A DNA stretch of 64,000 nucleotides from Mytilisepta virgata (GCA_028015205.1 CM051520.1:8032501-8096500), one strand, 5' to 3'; positions 32,455 through 45,870 are shown, counted from the first letter of the stretch. The notes: generated by a model from the sequence alone, not told the origin. Numbers and translations are program-made.

Positions 32455-34982
32455 ATGGCATACAACCAAGAATATGATGGTCAGTAAAATATTCATCAAA
32501 ATATTATCATTGTTATTATTATTATCATTATTATTATTATTATCATCATTTTTATTATTATTAGTATTAGTATGACTATTATAACGTGTTTTATTAATAA
32601 CTGGTGGATAAAAAAATAACTGACAGAAATTTGATATTGAATATAATTGTATATAAATTAAGTAAACAGCAGAAAGTATTTTTCAATTATCAAAAATCTA
32701 AGAGGCGATTTATCGTAAATCAGAAACATTTTTTTTCTATAAATGAAAGTATTAATTGTTTTAAGTTAAGGCAATGTCACAAGAATCTGTTATAAAACAC
32801 ATGTAATAGATACTGCGATTTTAAGCATTGAAATCCTAAGGAGAAATTATAAACCCTAAAATTTCCTTGCACCAACAGTTTGATACATGTGTACGCATAT
32901 AATTTTATTATTAAGTTACGATATATTTTTTAGATGAATATTCAGTAAGCGACCATTTTAGACAACATTCCGAACAGGAACCGGAAGTTATGGTATTGAA
33001 AGACAAGCATTCTTTATGTGAAGATCTAAAATACATCTTGTCGGTGCCTGATCTATGTGACGTCACATTTCTTGTCGGACCAGAGCAAAGACCTGTTCAT
33101 GGAATACGAGCCATTTTAGCTTCAAGAAGCAGGTATATATTCTTAAGTTCATTAACATTGTTTCTCCTATTCTTGAGGTGTTTAATCGGTGGGATAAAAA
33201 TACATTATATCTTTAACCACTTCCCGGTGATTAAATTTCTACGTGGGAATTACCGCCCTTTTTTCTACAGTTATTGTCCCGAAATGACGTCTATGTAAAC
33301 AAACTACATAGCAATGCCATTTTCTTGAGGTTTCTGTCGAAAATCATAGGAGAAACAGATTCTCCTTCAATTTACTCGTGGGTTATGGAATTTCTCCACC
33401 CTCACTATTTAAATTTTACATTTTAACACGCTCACTAAAGGCTCGAGTGTTGAAAATAGAAAATTTAACTATCTCGGGTGGAGAAATTCCATAACTCACT
33501 CGTACCTGAAGGATAATCTATATTTAACTAATGTGGGTCACAATGATTTCTTAAAAATTTTCTTCTTATGCAGCATACGTGATGACAATTATTTCTTAAA
33601 AATGTTCTTGTTATGCACCATACGTGGTGAATTTCTTAAAGATTTTCTTCTTATGCACCATACGTGATGACAATTATTTCTTAAAAATTTTCTTCTTATG
33701 CACCATACGTGGTGAATTTCTTAAAGATTTTCTTCCTATGCACCATACGTGATGACAATTATTTCATAAAGATTTTCTCTTATGCCCCATACGTGTGTGC
33801 CTTTTCACAAAATAAAATTACAATGTAGAACGTCAACATAATAAAGTTCTAAATAGCTATTTTTTTTCATTTCAGAATATTTTATCAGTTGCTACTTATG
33901 AAAGAAAAAGAACTGAAATTAAACGAGATACCGAAGAAGACAGGCTTCATAAAAAAACTGAAACTTATAAAGAAATTACTCTTGTCGAAACCATCATACC
34001 AACATACAGAACTACCGTCACAAAGAAAAATAACAGTAATGTTAGAAGAACAAAATCCTGTTGTATTTGAAAAGTTAATTAGATATATCCACTGTGGGAC
34101 TGTATCCGTGGATGTCTTCTCCGTCATTGGTTTGTACTATATATATTTCCTTTAATACCAATAATTCCGTATGCCAGATAAACTGCTTTGACATTAAAAG
34201 TATTAGAAAATTGTATTTAAAAGTTTCCTGTCTAGTTTAGTATTTCGATACATGTATTTAAGTTTTGATACTTACTAGATTGACAGCATTCTCTAATTTC
34301 TGTTTTCAAATTAAGGTAAAATAAGACAAATTTCGGAAGGGTATTATATATAGCTACTATGAAATATTTTCAAATATAAATTAGATAGAAATTGAAAATA
34401 TCTATACAATCATCATTTTGTATTTTTAGGTTTGTTAAATGCTGCAGAAAAATTTGATTTGGAAAGTCTGAAGAAGGCCTGCTGGGATTTTGCAATGAGC
34501 TGTATCCGACCAGATTTAGTTCACGACCTGATAGCATCGGCAAACCAATACCCGTACAGTAAAACAACCAACCTTCTGCTACAAAACGTAAGTTATCTGT
34601 CTCATTGTTTCAAAATTTAAACCAACTGGTATGAAAGGTACTTTTAATTTAGTTTCAAGGGACATTCAACTAGATCAATTAATCTGGAAATATTTTCTAT
34701 GTATCACTTCCGTTACATTTACTATCTACTTTTTGCTAAATGTTTTTCTTCGGACTATTGGGATCCATTTATTTTTATTTTTTTATTTAAGTTTGAGGTG
34801 GATTTAGTTTTTTGCCTATAAGTAATTTGGACAAATTTACCTTTCAGATCCATGATATATCATTAAACCAACCAGAAGCTCTTTACTACACACCTTCAAA
34901 GACCAACAGCACACGTGACCTCACCCACTGTAGACAAAGAAGTATTACAACGAACGGACTTCTAATGCGAACTGTATTATAA
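32455..34982 (+). CDS. BTB/POZ domain protein, array copy 1
   Basis: Five exons: 32,455-32,479, 32,934-33,132, 33,876-34,129, 34,430-34,587 and 34,848-34,982; 771 nt, 256 residues, no breaks. The start gives MAYNQEYD. Exon 2 holds the first half of the BTB fold (LCDVTFLVGPEQRPVHGIRA). Exon 3 gives FYQLLLMKEKEL, a long Lys-rich insert (KKTGFIKKLKLIKKLLLSK), then NPVVFEKLIRYIHCGTVSVD, typical of the BTB second half. Exon 4 (LLNAAEKFDLESLKKACWDF) is the usual BTB/BACK junction. The C-terminus LTHCRQRSITTNGLLMRTVL is Ser/Thr/Arg-rich. BTB proteins dimerise and often serve as Cullin-3 adaptors; this one has no Kelch or MATH part. The overall form reminds me of the serine-enriched-protein (gprs-like) BTB family, a tentative match. 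Its intron 1 donor is GTCAGT, unlike GTAAGT in copies 2 and 3. Confidence 0.85.
32500..32575 (+). repeat. (TTA)n microsatellite in BTB intron 1
   Basis: Imperfect TTA/TCA triplets. The same tract, with different length, is in copy 2 (40,045-40,112) and copy 3 (47,212-47,280). Confidence 0.85.
33205..33522 (+). mobile_element. Foldback element in BTB copy 1 intron 2
   Basis: Same element as 24,366-24,705. The inverted repeat occupies 33,357-33,520. In this copy about 25 bases (GGAACGATAAACTAGAGAAG region) are missing. Confidence 0.7.
33535..33795 (+). repeat. VNTR in BTB copy 1 intron 2
   Basis: Six CATACGT-containing units made of TTTCTTAAAGATTTTCTTCT plus TATGCACCATACGTG(A/G)TG; units ending GATGACAATTA and GGTGAA alternate. 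Copy 2 has two units (41,095-41,200) and copy 3 only one (48,262-48,320). Confidence 0.9.
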
Positions 34983-35119
34983 TGCACAGAATTGTATATA
35001 CTTATTTTGTAAATATCATTTAATTTATATTCGTTCATGTAGATCTGTAAGAAGAAATGACGTACCAATTTAAAGTGCTATAATTGCGTTGTACCTTTAT
35101 TTTGATAAATATTTTAGAA

Positions 35120-35125
35120 AATAAA
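35120..35125 (+). terminator. Poly(A) signal, BTB copy 1
   Basis: AATAAA followed by an A-run, 138 bases after the stop codon, conserved in all three copies. Confidence 0.6.
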
Positions 35126-35710
35126 AAAAAAAATGCAATGAATGTTTTTTCTTATACTTTTGTTAAGGATGCCTATACGTCTTAACCGACATATATCACA
35201 ACAGTACGTAGGAGAATCTACTTTAATGCAGAATACTACGTCTATTTACAAATTTTAAAGAAAATAATAGCGAGCGCTATAGGAGCGTATCCATTTTGTT
35301 CATGTGGGTCATTCAGAAAAGTCTTTGTTTAATGGGGGCAGCCATTATGAATCCGAAGTGAATTTATTTGTCCTACATACTAAGGCTACAAAAAGTTTCG
35401 TTCGCCGGAAACCGAATAAGTAAAGTAAGGGAAATTGCTTGCTTTAAATTATAATTTTAGAGTAGAATCGTGATACCGGAAAAAATGAGTTTTTGGAAAG
35501 TGCTATTGTTGTGCTTGCATTATTTGCCACGCCAACAGCATATTATTTGCTTTTGTTTTGCCGTCCTTTTTCTTTTTAATTTTCGACACACGTGTTTTCG
35601 AAATCGTATATATAATTGTCTTGTTATTTAGCATTGTGGATCGTCATTCATAGCCACGCGATTACAAAATATTATTTATCTGTTAGAATAAATTATTTGG
35701 TACCAAATTT

Positions 35711-35765
35711 GATGCATAAGATGTGCACATTTCGTCGATTTATCACTCACCAGTTGTGCTCAAGG
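35711..35765 (-). ncRNA. Hammerhead-ribozyme-like motif, BTB unit 1
   Basis: Minus strand: ACAA-CUGGUGA, GUGAUAAAUCGAC, GAAA, UGUG/CACA, UC. GAAA, stem III and the cleavage triplet are perfect. One core base (A6 to G) and the left side of stem II are altered. The body of the repeat runs to about 35,885 and contains a (CAAAAA)n expansion. Confidence 0.6.
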
Positions 35766-36774
35766 CCTAAATATTTTTAAAACAGAAAAAAAACAAAAAA
35801 CAAAAACAAAAACAAAAACAGTAATCCAAAATGTTGAAAATCAAATTCCAAAATGTCAAAACTATCTAAGAACAGAGATTTGTACGATGTGCTCCATTGT
35901 TTTATTTAAACAAAAGACAGAAACAACTTATACTTCATGATTTAAGACAATTAGAAATACAAATATCACTTAGAATCTTTCTAATGTACTAAATACCTTC
36001 AAGTAACCACCACATGTCTCATATGCGTGTCCCAAATCAGGTCGTGGTAATTGGTTAGTCTTAGTACTTACTAAACAACATTGGTGCTTTATAGCCGAGG
36101 TCTTCGTGAAAATTCTTATCTTAATTATCAGTTTCATTGTCGTATTGCCTAATATCCTCAAGACGCGGCAAATCGTCATTGTCGTCAAAAATTTTTGTCA
36201 CTTAATATTTTTTTCTTTTTGTATTAACATTTTTGAGCGAATTAATAAAGTTTCGTCCCGCTATCGTCTGTCGTGTTTTCTGTGTATTAGTAAGTTTAGA
36301 ATCGATTACGGAAACAGCTGATTTATAACGCGATTACGGATTAGGGGTGTGATATAAAACGGAAGCAGTCGATGTAAACCGGAAACAGTTGATAACAAAG
36401 TCATATCAGCCCGCTAAGCCAATTCCTATAGGATTTTGGCAGAAATATGTAAAATTTCCAATTATTTCATAGGGTAAAATTTTACCTTTATTTTCTACAT
36501 GTATATGATAAATATATATCACGAAATCTACATGTATATCCAGTGTTTACCAATAGTCGTTACCATAGTAAAGCAAATAAAAAAAACCCAAAATAACGTC
36601 TCGCCGAACCTTCTCAGTAACCATCACATACTGTCATGGCAACAATAAAATCATATATAAATGTTACTGAGTCCTTGTAATCAAATTGCAGTACTCCATT
36701 ACTTTTATGTTTATATCACCGTTCTTCCCTTGTTCAGTATACTGGGTAGAAAGGTCCATGTATCACTTAACAAT

Positions 36775-38700
36775 TTAATATTTTAAAAAGTTTTCAAATT
36801 TTACATTTTTCAATTTTTGATCAAAGATTTAAAATATCAACTTTTCAAAATTTTGAAAATTTCACCAAATAATTAAGTGTTTAAGATTCTAAAACTCGTA
36901 TGAAAATTTAATATTTTACATTTTTAATCAAACTTTGAAAATACTAAACTGAATGTACAATTTTGATAATTTAGCTTTTTAAAAATTTGAATTTTTAATT
37001 TTTTGATTAAAAATTAGAGAATCGAAAATGGACCTAAAAGGTCGTCTGTATCATTAGCCACCGACCATATTATTCGTGATGGGAGGGGGGAGGGGGCTAG
37101 GTTCCCCAAAAACACAAAAATATGTCCAGCTTAGTCTGATTTTTTTTTCCTTATTTCCCACTATATTGAAAAAAAATTAAATAAGTCTGAATATTGAACA
37201 CAGAAAAATATACTCTGTGGCATGAATTGCAAAATAAAGTTTGTAGTTGAACCTTCAAGATGTGTGTACAGAGTAGATCTAGAGCACGCAGAAGGGCGTT
37301 GAAGAAATTTTCAACTATATATTAAAGAACTATTGAATATTTTTCACAAATTTTAAACTTCTGCTGTATTTTCCTTTCGGCGTAACTGTGTGGTTTTTGT
37401 CGGGATTTGCATAGCATGTGACTGAGGAAGACAATGAGGACGTCACAATTTTACATGAAAATGTGTGTTTGTTTCCTTCCACTCTTCCCGTTAGAAATTC
37501 AATGTTGAGTTTTTTCCAATTTCTCAGAAACTGTAATACCTAGACCCATCGTTTTTATTCTATCTATAGTCCTTGGTGGGTCATGCCAGTCTGATAGTCA
37601 ATTTCACCTATGAGTGACTTGCATCCAAGTTCCGTGATTAAGTCCATTTTTCAGCAACTGTAATACCTAGACCCACCGTATTTGGTCTATAGATAGTTCT
37701 TACTTGGTACATGCCAGTCTGACACCTACCTCTGGACCTTGACCTCAATTTCATGCTTGAGTGACTTGTGTTACATTTTCGAGATTACGTCATTATCCCA
37801 TCAACTGTAATACCTAGGCCCAGCATATTTGGTCTGTAGATAGTTCTTAGTGGATATGCCAGTCTAACACCTGTCACCTGAACTTAACATGAATTTCATC
37901 TCTGGGTAACTTAATGTACATTTTAAATTTAAAATTAGTCTATTTCTCAGCTATTGTACCAACTAGACCAACAGTATTTGGTTGATAAAAGTTGTTATAT
38001 ACCACTTTAACATCTGAAACCTTACCTTTGACCTTTATTTTATGCTTGAGTGACTTGTTAAGATATAAGTCTTTTGTTGCTTCGCACATGAGAAATAAAT
38101 GTTTGACCAAGAACAAAACTCAACCCCGCACCCTGCACCCCCCCCCCCCCTCAATTTTCAAATGGTCGCACCCTTATCTTCATATGATTATAAACTATAA
38201 GTGAGAACTGTGATTCATTCATGTAGGTGGAATTTGTGTTCTCAAAACGCATTCTTCAAATCCACATTTTTTCTTCAAAATTTAACCATAAAATTTCATT
38301 GTCTACCTTGAAATCGCGCTTTTAAAAAAAATGAAAACTGTATAAGGTTATTTTGGAGCTGAATTCAAAAGCACATATCTCTTGTTTATTATCAATGTGG
38401 GCTCAACTGTCAAAGTGTCAAACGCAATAATGGTCCCAATGACCCTTTTTGGTCCATTTTCGATTCTTTAATTTTTAATCAAAACATTAAAATTAAAGTT
38501 TTCAAAAAGCGAAATTATCAAAACTGTATATTCAGTTTAGTATATTAAAAGTTTAATTAAAAATATAAAATATTAAATTTTAAAACGAGTTTTATAATTT
38601 GAATTATTTTTAAAATTTTGGAATGTTAATATTTTAAAACTTTGATAAAAAATTGAAAAATATAAAATTTGAAAACTTTTAAAACAATTGAAACATAAGT
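36775..38700. mobile_element. 1.9-kb inverted-repeat element in BTB unit 1
   Basis: Arms at about 36,775-37,050 and 38,450-38,700 are reverse complements. For example ATCGAAAATGGACCTAAAAGG at the inner end of the left arm matches CCTTTTTGGTCCATTTTCGAT of the right, and both continue through AT-rich TTTAATCAAA blocks. The centre includes a four-unit tandem repeat (37,500-38,060) and a C13 run (38,138-38,150). No transposase frame is visible, so a foldback or non-autonomous element is likely. Confidence 0.65.
37500..38060 (+). repeat. ~150-bp tandem repeat inside the foldback element
   Basis: Four units carry CTGTAATACCTAGACCCACCG, TTTGGTCTATAGATAGTTCTTA, ATGCCAGTCTGACACCT, GACCTTGACCTCAATTTCA and GAGTGACTTG. 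The last unit is the most decayed. Repeated in unit 2 at 44,645-45,215. Confidence 0.85.
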
Positions 38701-39893
38701 ATATGCAGAAAGATAGGATGCTTTTGAAAGCTACCACAAATATGGACAGCGCTGGGGTGATTCCTGCAGATTCTAGACAGATTGACGTTAATACCATTCG
38801 TCCAATTCTGTCGAAATCAACCCGATATTCCAACGGATGGAGAGAATGAACAAGTTGGAAATAAACAAATATTTATCAAATTTTAGCTGAGGTACATGTA
38901 GGTACATGTAGGTGTAAATGTCATTAACTCCGGGGTTAAAGGTCGTAAGAGTTACGAGTGATCGTAAATCCTCTTAATATATACAAGTTACGACTGTATC
39001 CAGTTCCTGCGATTTTGTTTATTCAGCCAAAGAACGATAACTCAACCTAAATACTCGTACTGTAACACAAAAGAAACATGTTGTGATATTTATAAGTACT
39101 TTTTAAGCATTTATTGACCTACATGACACATGGTTTATTATTTATTTTACAAAACATGTATAGTTTCGTTATGTTTAAAGTAAAACTGTTTTGTATGAAA
39201 AGTACACAGCCAAATTGAGTTATGTTTTTTGTTTTCATTTTTTTTTTTCAGGTATACACATTTGTAAACTTTGTATTTATAAAGTAATATTTTAATGTAT
39301 ATATTTCAATTTGCATATTTTTGATATGTGTTTAATTTATTTTAAGAAATTTTTGTGATTTTATGGGAATAATTGTAATTTCGAAGGAACCAGAAAAAAG
39401 TTTCTATCTATCTTTAATTACAATGTAAGAACGCATTATTCAAAAATACATTTATAAAAATAATGAATATAAATATATACGAACGAGAATACTTTCTACT
39501 GATCTACTTACTTTGTAAAGCTGGTTTTCGGTTAATAATCTTTTTTTTTAAATCATGGTATTTGAAACAGTATATAGTTAAATAAAAATGATAAAAATAA
39601 ATATATGTTGAAAACAATAATTGTTATTATTATTATACCTTTTCATTTGATGTTTTATTACTTTGCAGTTAATCTTTAAATTCAATTAAATAATAAATAT
39701 GATTGTTTATCTAAAACTGATGATGATTTCCTAAATATCTCTAGCATGTCTAATTAGCACACAATGGGTTATTTCCTACATGATTCTTTAAACAAACAAA
39801 TTTACACGTATGTTTAGACAGAGTACACTTTCTTTGAGTTAACTACTCAGGGTTTACTCAGTATAGTATTATTAGAGTGTAAAAACAACTGTT

Positions 39894-39903
39894 ACTATAT
39901 ATA
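39894..39903 (+). promoter_or_regulatory. TATA-like element, BTB copy 2
   Basis: CTATATATAG about 90 bases before the start codon, as in the other units. Confidence 0.3.
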
Positions 39904-39989
39904 GCTATATTGAACATGTACGATATAACAAATATTTATTGTTTAATTTCATTGCAATCAGAGAAAACATACAAAAATCCACAGAAAAC

Positions 39990-42381
39990 ATGGCATACAA
40001 CCAAGAATATGATGGTAAGTAAAATATTCATCAAAATATTATTAACATTGTTATTATTATTATCATTATTATTATTATTATCATCATCATTTTTATTATT
40101 ATTAGTATTAGTATGACTATTATAACGTGTTTTATTAATAACTGGTGGATAAAAAAATCTGACATAAATTTGATATTGAATATAATTTTATATAAATTAA
40201 GTAAACAGCAGAAAGTATTTTTCAATTATCAAAAATCTAAGAGGCGATTTATCGTAAATCAGAAACATTTTTTTTCTATAAATGAAAGTATAAATTGTTT
40301 TAAGTTAAGGCAATGTCACAAGAGTCTGTTATAAAAAAAACATGTAATAGATACTGCGATTTTAAGTATTGAAATCCTAAGGAGAAATTATAAACACTAA
40401 AATTTCCTTGCACCAACAGTTTGATACATGTGTACGCATATAATTTTATCATTAAGTTACGATATATTTTATAGATGAATATTCAGTAAGCGACCACTTT
40501 AGAGAACATTCCGAACAGGAACCGGAAGTTATGGTATTGAAAGACAAGCATTCTTTATGTGAAGATCTAAAATACATCCTGTCGGTGCCTGATCTATGTG
40601 ACGTCACATTTCTTGTCGGACCAGAGCAAAAACCTGTTCATGGAATACGAGCCATTTTAGCTTCAAGAAGCAGGTATATATTCTTCAGTTCATTAACATT
40701 GTTTCTCCTATTCTTAACTTGTTTAATCGGTGGGATAAAAATACATTATATCTTTAACCACTTCCCGGTGATTAAATTTCTACGTGAAAATTACCGCTAT
40801 TTTTTCTACAGTTATTGGAACGATAAACTAGAGAAGTCCCGAAATGACGTCTATGTAAACAAACTACATATCAACGCCATTTTCTTGAGGGTTTTGTCGA
40901 AAATCATAGGAGAAACAGATTCTCCTTCAATTTATTTGTGAGTTATGGAATTTCTCCACCCTCAATATTTAAAATTTTAGATTTTAACACGCTCGCTTTA
41001 GGCTCGCGTGTTAAAAATCGAAAATTTAACCACCTCGGGTGGAGAAATTCCATAACTCACTCGTACCTGAAGGAAAATCTATATTTAACTAATGTGGGTC
41101 ACAATTATTTCTTAAAGATTTTCTTTTTATGCACCATACGTGATGACAATTATTTCTTAAAAATTTTCTTCTTATGCACCATACGTGTGTGCCTTTTCAC
41201 AAAATAAAATTACAATGTAGAACGTCAACATAATAGAGTTCTAAATAGCTCATTTTTTTTCATTTCAGAATATTTTATCAGTTGCTACTTATGAAAGAAA
41301 AAGAATTGAAATTAAACGAGATACCGAAGAAGACAGGCTTCATAAAAAAACTGAAACTTATAAAGAAATTACTCTTGTCGAAACCATCATACCAACATAC
41401 AGAACTACCGTCACAAAGAAAACTAACAGTAATGTTAGAAGAACAAAATCCTGTTGTATTTGAAAAGATAATTAGATATATCCACTGTGGGACTGTATCC
41501 GTGGATGTCTTCTCCGTCATTGGTTTGTACTATATATATTTCCTTTAATACCAATAATTCCGTATGCCAGATAAACTGCTTTGACATTAAAAGTATTAGA
41601 AAATTGTATTTAAAAGTTTCCTGTGTAGTCTAGTATTTCGACACATGTATTTATTTAGTTGTGATACCTACTGGATTGACAGCATTCTCTAATTTCTGTT
41701 TTCACATTTAGGTAAAATAAGACAAATTTCGGAAGGGTATTATATATAGCTACTATGAAATATTTTCAAATATAAATTTGATAGAAAAAGAGAGAAAGAG
41801 AGTTCTGAAAATATCTGTATAATCATAATTTTATATTTTTAGGTTTGTTAAATGCTGCAGAAAAATTTGATTTGGAAAGTCTGAAGAAGGCCTGCTGGGA
41901 TTTTGCAATGAGCTGTATCCGACCAGATTTAGTTCACGACCTGATAGCATCGGCAAATCAATACCCGTACAGTAAAACAACCAACCTTCTGCTACAAAAC
42001 GTAAGTTATCTGTCTCGTTGTTTCAAAACCAACTGGTATGAAAGGTACTTTTTGTGATTTATTTTCACTTTAGTTTCAACTAGATCAATTAATCTTGAAA
42101 TATTTTCTATGTATCTCTTCTGTTACGTTTACTATCTACTTTTTGCTAAATGTTTTTCTTCTGACTATTGGGATCCATTTATTTTTATTTTTTTTATTTA
42201 AGTTTGAGGTGGATTTAGTTTTTTGCCCATAAGTAATTCGGACAAATTTACCTTTCAGATCCATGATATATCATTAAACCAACCAGAAGCTCTTTACTAC
42301 ACACCTTCAAGGACCAACCTCACCCACTGTAGACAACGAAGCATTACAACAAACGGACTTCTTATGCGAACTGTATTATAA
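39990..42381 (+). CDS. BTB/POZ domain protein, array copy 2
   Basis: Exons 39,990-40,014, 40,475-40,673, 41,269-41,522, 41,843-42,000 and 42,259-42,381; 252 residues, frame intact. Nearly identical to copy 1. Differences seen: a Lys for Arg in GPEQKPVHG, H-F-R-E-H in place of H-F-R-Q-H, RKLTVML for RKITVML, and loss of four residues (STRD) in the C-terminal tail by a clean 12-base deletion, leaving TPSRTNLTHCRQRSITTNG. Such in-frame change and conserved splice sites argue that the copy is functional or very young. Role as for copy 1: probable BTB adaptor or scaffold, partner unknown. Confidence 0.85.
40747..41083 (+). mobile_element. Foldback element in BTB copy 2 intron 2
   Basis: Same element as at 24.37 kb; inverted repeat at 40,917-41,081 with arms ending in CACTCGTACCTGAAGG and its partner. 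Confidence 0.7.
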
Positions 42382-42525
42382 TGCACAGATCATCCGGAAT
42401 TGTATATACTTAATTTGTAAATATCATTTAATTTATATTCGTTCATGTAGGTCTTTAAAGAAATGACGTAACAATTTAAAGTGCTATAATTGCGTTGTAT
42501 ATTTATTTTCATAAATATTTTAGAA

Positions 42526-42531
42526 AATAAA
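42526..42531 (+). terminator. Poly(A) signal, BTB copy 2
   Basis: AATAAA 145 bases after the stop codon. Confidence 0.6.
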
Positions 42532-43071
42532 AAAATGATGTAATGAATGTTTTTTCTTGTACTTCTGTCAAGGATGCATATAAGTCTTAACCCAAATATA
42601 TCACAACAGTACGTAGGAGAATCTACTTTAATGCAGGATAATACGTCTATTTACGAAATTTTAAAGAAAATCCATTTTCTACATATGGGTCATTTAGAAA
42701 AGTCTGTTTAATCAGGGCAGCCATTATGCAATCCGAAGTGAATTTATTTGTGCTACATACTAAGCTACAAAAGTTTCTTTCCCCGGAAACGGAATAAATA
42801 AAGTAATAGCTTGCTTCAAATTATAATTTTGGAGTCAGAATTGTGAAACAATGAGTTTTTGGAAAGGGCTATTGTTGTGCTCGCATCATTGGCCACGCCA
42901 ACAGCATATTATTTGCTTTTGTTTTGCTGTCCTTTTTCTTCATTTTCGACAAACGTGTTTTCGAATCGTATACATAATTGTCTTGTTATATAGCATTTTG
43001 GTTCGTCATTCATAGCCACACGATTACAAAATATTATTTATCTGTTAGAATAAATTATTTGGTACCAAATT

Positions 43072-43125
43072 TGATGCATAAGATGTGCACATTTCGTCGA
43101 TTTATCACCACCAGTTGTGTTCAAG
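43072..43125 (-). ncRNA. Hammerhead-ribozyme-like motif, BTB unit 2
   Basis: Minus strand: ACAA-CUGGUG, GUGAUAAAUCGAC, GAAA, UGUG/CACA, UC. It is the counterpart of the unit 1 motif and has lost a few more bases at the core/stem II border. Confidence 0.55.
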
Positions 43126-44099
43126 GCCTAAATATTTTTAAAACAGAAAAAAAAAACCAAAAAACAAAAACAAAAACAAAAACAGTAATCCAAAATGTTG
43201 AAAATCAAATTCCAAAATGTCAAAACTATCTAAAAACAGAGATTTGTACGATGTGCTCCATCGTTTTATTTAAACAAAAGTCAGAAACAACTTATACTTC
43301 ATGATTTAAGACAATTAGAAATACAAATATCACTTAGAATCTTTCTGATGTACTAAATACCTTCAAGTAACCACCACATGTCTCCTATGCGTGTTCCAAA
43401 TCAGGTCGTGGTAATTGGTTAGCCTTAGTACTTACTTACAACATTGGTGTTTTATAGCTGAGTCTTCATGAAAATTCTTATCTTAATGATACCTGTTTTA
43501 TTGCCGTATTGCCGAATATCCTCAAGACGCAGCAAATCGTCACTTACTATTTTTTTCCGTTTGTATTAACATTTTTGAGCGAATTAATAAAGTTTCGTCC
43601 CGCTATCCTTTGTCGTGTTTTCTGTGTATTAGTAAGTTTAGAATCGATTACGGAAACGACTGATTTATAACGCGATTACGGATTAGGGGTGTGATATAAA
43701 ACGGAAGCAGTTGATGTAAACCGGAAACAGTTGATAACAAAGTCATATCAGCCGGCTAAGCCAATTCCTATAGGATTTTAGCAGAAATATGTTAAATTTC
43801 CAATTGTATCATAGGGTAAAATTTAACTTTATTTTCTTCAAGTATATGATAAATATATATCACGAAATCTACATGTATATCCAGTGTTTACCAATAGTCG
43901 TTACCACTGTAAGGCAAATAAAAAAAACCAAAATAACGTCTCGCCGAACCTTCTCAGTAACCATCACATACTGTCATGGCAACAATAAAATGATATATAA
44001 ATGTTACTGAGTCCTTGTAATCAAATTGCAGCAATCCATTACTTTTATGTTTATATCACCGTTCTTCCCTTGTTCAGTATACAGGGTAGAAAGGTCCAT

Positions 44100-45870
44100 G
44101 TATCACTTAACAATTTAATATTTTAAAAAGTTTCAAATTTTACATTTTTCAATGTTTGATCAAAGATTTAAAATATCAACATTTCAAAATTTTGAAAATT
44201 TGAAAATTTCACCAAATAATTAAATGTTTAAGATTCTAAAACTCCTATGAAAATTTAATATTTTATATTTTTAATCAAACTTTCAAAATACTAAACTGAA
44301 TGTACAGTTTTGATAAGCCTGAATATTGAACACAGAAAAATATGCTCTGTGGCATGAATTGCAAAATAAAGTTTGTAGTTGAACCTTTAAGATGTGTGTA
44401 CAGAGTAGATCTAGAGCACGCAGAAGGACGTTGAAGAAATTTTCAACTATGTATTAAAGAACTATTGAATATTTTTCACAAATTTTAAACTTCTGCTGTA
44501 TTTTCCTTTCGGCTTAACTGCGTGGTATTCGTCGGGATATTGCATAGCACGTGACTGAGGAAGACAATGACGACGTCACAATTTTACATGAAAATGTGTG
44601 TTTCTTTCCTTCCACTCTTCCCGTTAGAAATTCAATGTTGAGTTTTTTCCAATTTCTCAGAAACTGTAATACATAGACCCATCGTTTTTATTCTATCTAT
44701 AGTCCTTGGTGGGTACATGCCAGTCTGATACTTGTCTCTTGACCTTGACCTCAATTTCACCTATGAGTGACTTGCATCCAAGTTCCGTGATTAAGTCTAT
44801 TTTTCAGCAACTGTAATACCTAGACCCACCGTATTTGGTCTATAGATAGTTCTTACTTCGTACATGCCAGTCTGACACCTACATCTGGACCTCGACCTCA
44901 ATTTCATGTTTGAGTGACTTGTGTTACATTTTCGAGATTACGTCATTATCCCATCAACTGAAATACCTAGGCCCACCATATTTGGTCTGTAGATAGTTCT
45001 TAGTGGATATGCCAGTCTAACACCTGTCACCTGAACTTAACCTGAATTTCATCCCTGAGTAACTTAATGTACATTTTAATTTTAAAATTAGTCTAGTTCT
45101 CAGCTATTGTACTAACTAGACCCACAGTACTTGGTTGATAGAAGTTGTTATATACCACTTTAACATCTGAAACCTTACTTTGACCTTTATTTTATGCTTG
45201 AGTGACTTGTTAAGATATAAGTATTTTGTTGCTTCGCACATGAGAAACAATTGTTTCACCAAGAGCAAAACTCAACCCCGCACCCTTCACCCCCCCCTTT
45301 TTTCAAATGGTCACTCCCTTATCTTCATATGATTATAAACTATAAGTGAGAACTGTGATTCATTCATGTAGGTGGAATTTGTGTTCTCAAAACGCATTCT
45401 TCAAATCCGCATTTTTTCTTCAAAATTTAACCATAAAATTTCATTGTCTACCTTGAAATCGCGCTTTTAAAAAAATGAAAACTGTATAAGGTTATTTTGG
45501 AGCTGAATTAAAAAGCAAATATCTCTTGTTTATTATCAATGTGGGCTCAACTGTCAAAGTGTCAAACGCAATAATGGCCCCAATGACCCTTTTTGATCCA
45601 TTTTCGATTCTTTAATCTTTAATCTTTAATCAAAACATTAAAAATTCAAGTTTTCAAAAAGCGAAATTATCAAAACTGTACATTCAGTTTAGTATATTAA
45701 AAGTTTAATTAAAAATATAAAATATTAAATTTTAAAACGAGTTTTATAATTTTAATTATGTGGTGAAAATTTCAAATTTTCAAAATCTTGGAATGTTAAT
45801 ATTTTATAACTTTGATTAAAAATTGAAAAATATAAAATTTGAAAACTTTTAAAACAATTGAAAACATAAG
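44100..45870. mobile_element. Inverted-repeat element in BTB unit 2, left arm shortened
   Basis: Counterpart of 36,775-38,700. The right arm (45,595-45,870) is complete. The left arm stops at TACAGTTTTGATAA (44,316) and about 190 bases corresponding to 36,977-37,179 are missing, joining directly to CTGAATATTGAACACAG. The central tandem repeat is at 44,645-45,215. Confidence 0.65.

Noticed and set aside
33885..34127. 80-codon minus-strand frame repeated in all three BTB units
   Set aside because: It is antisense to BTB exon 3 and conserved only because the exon is.
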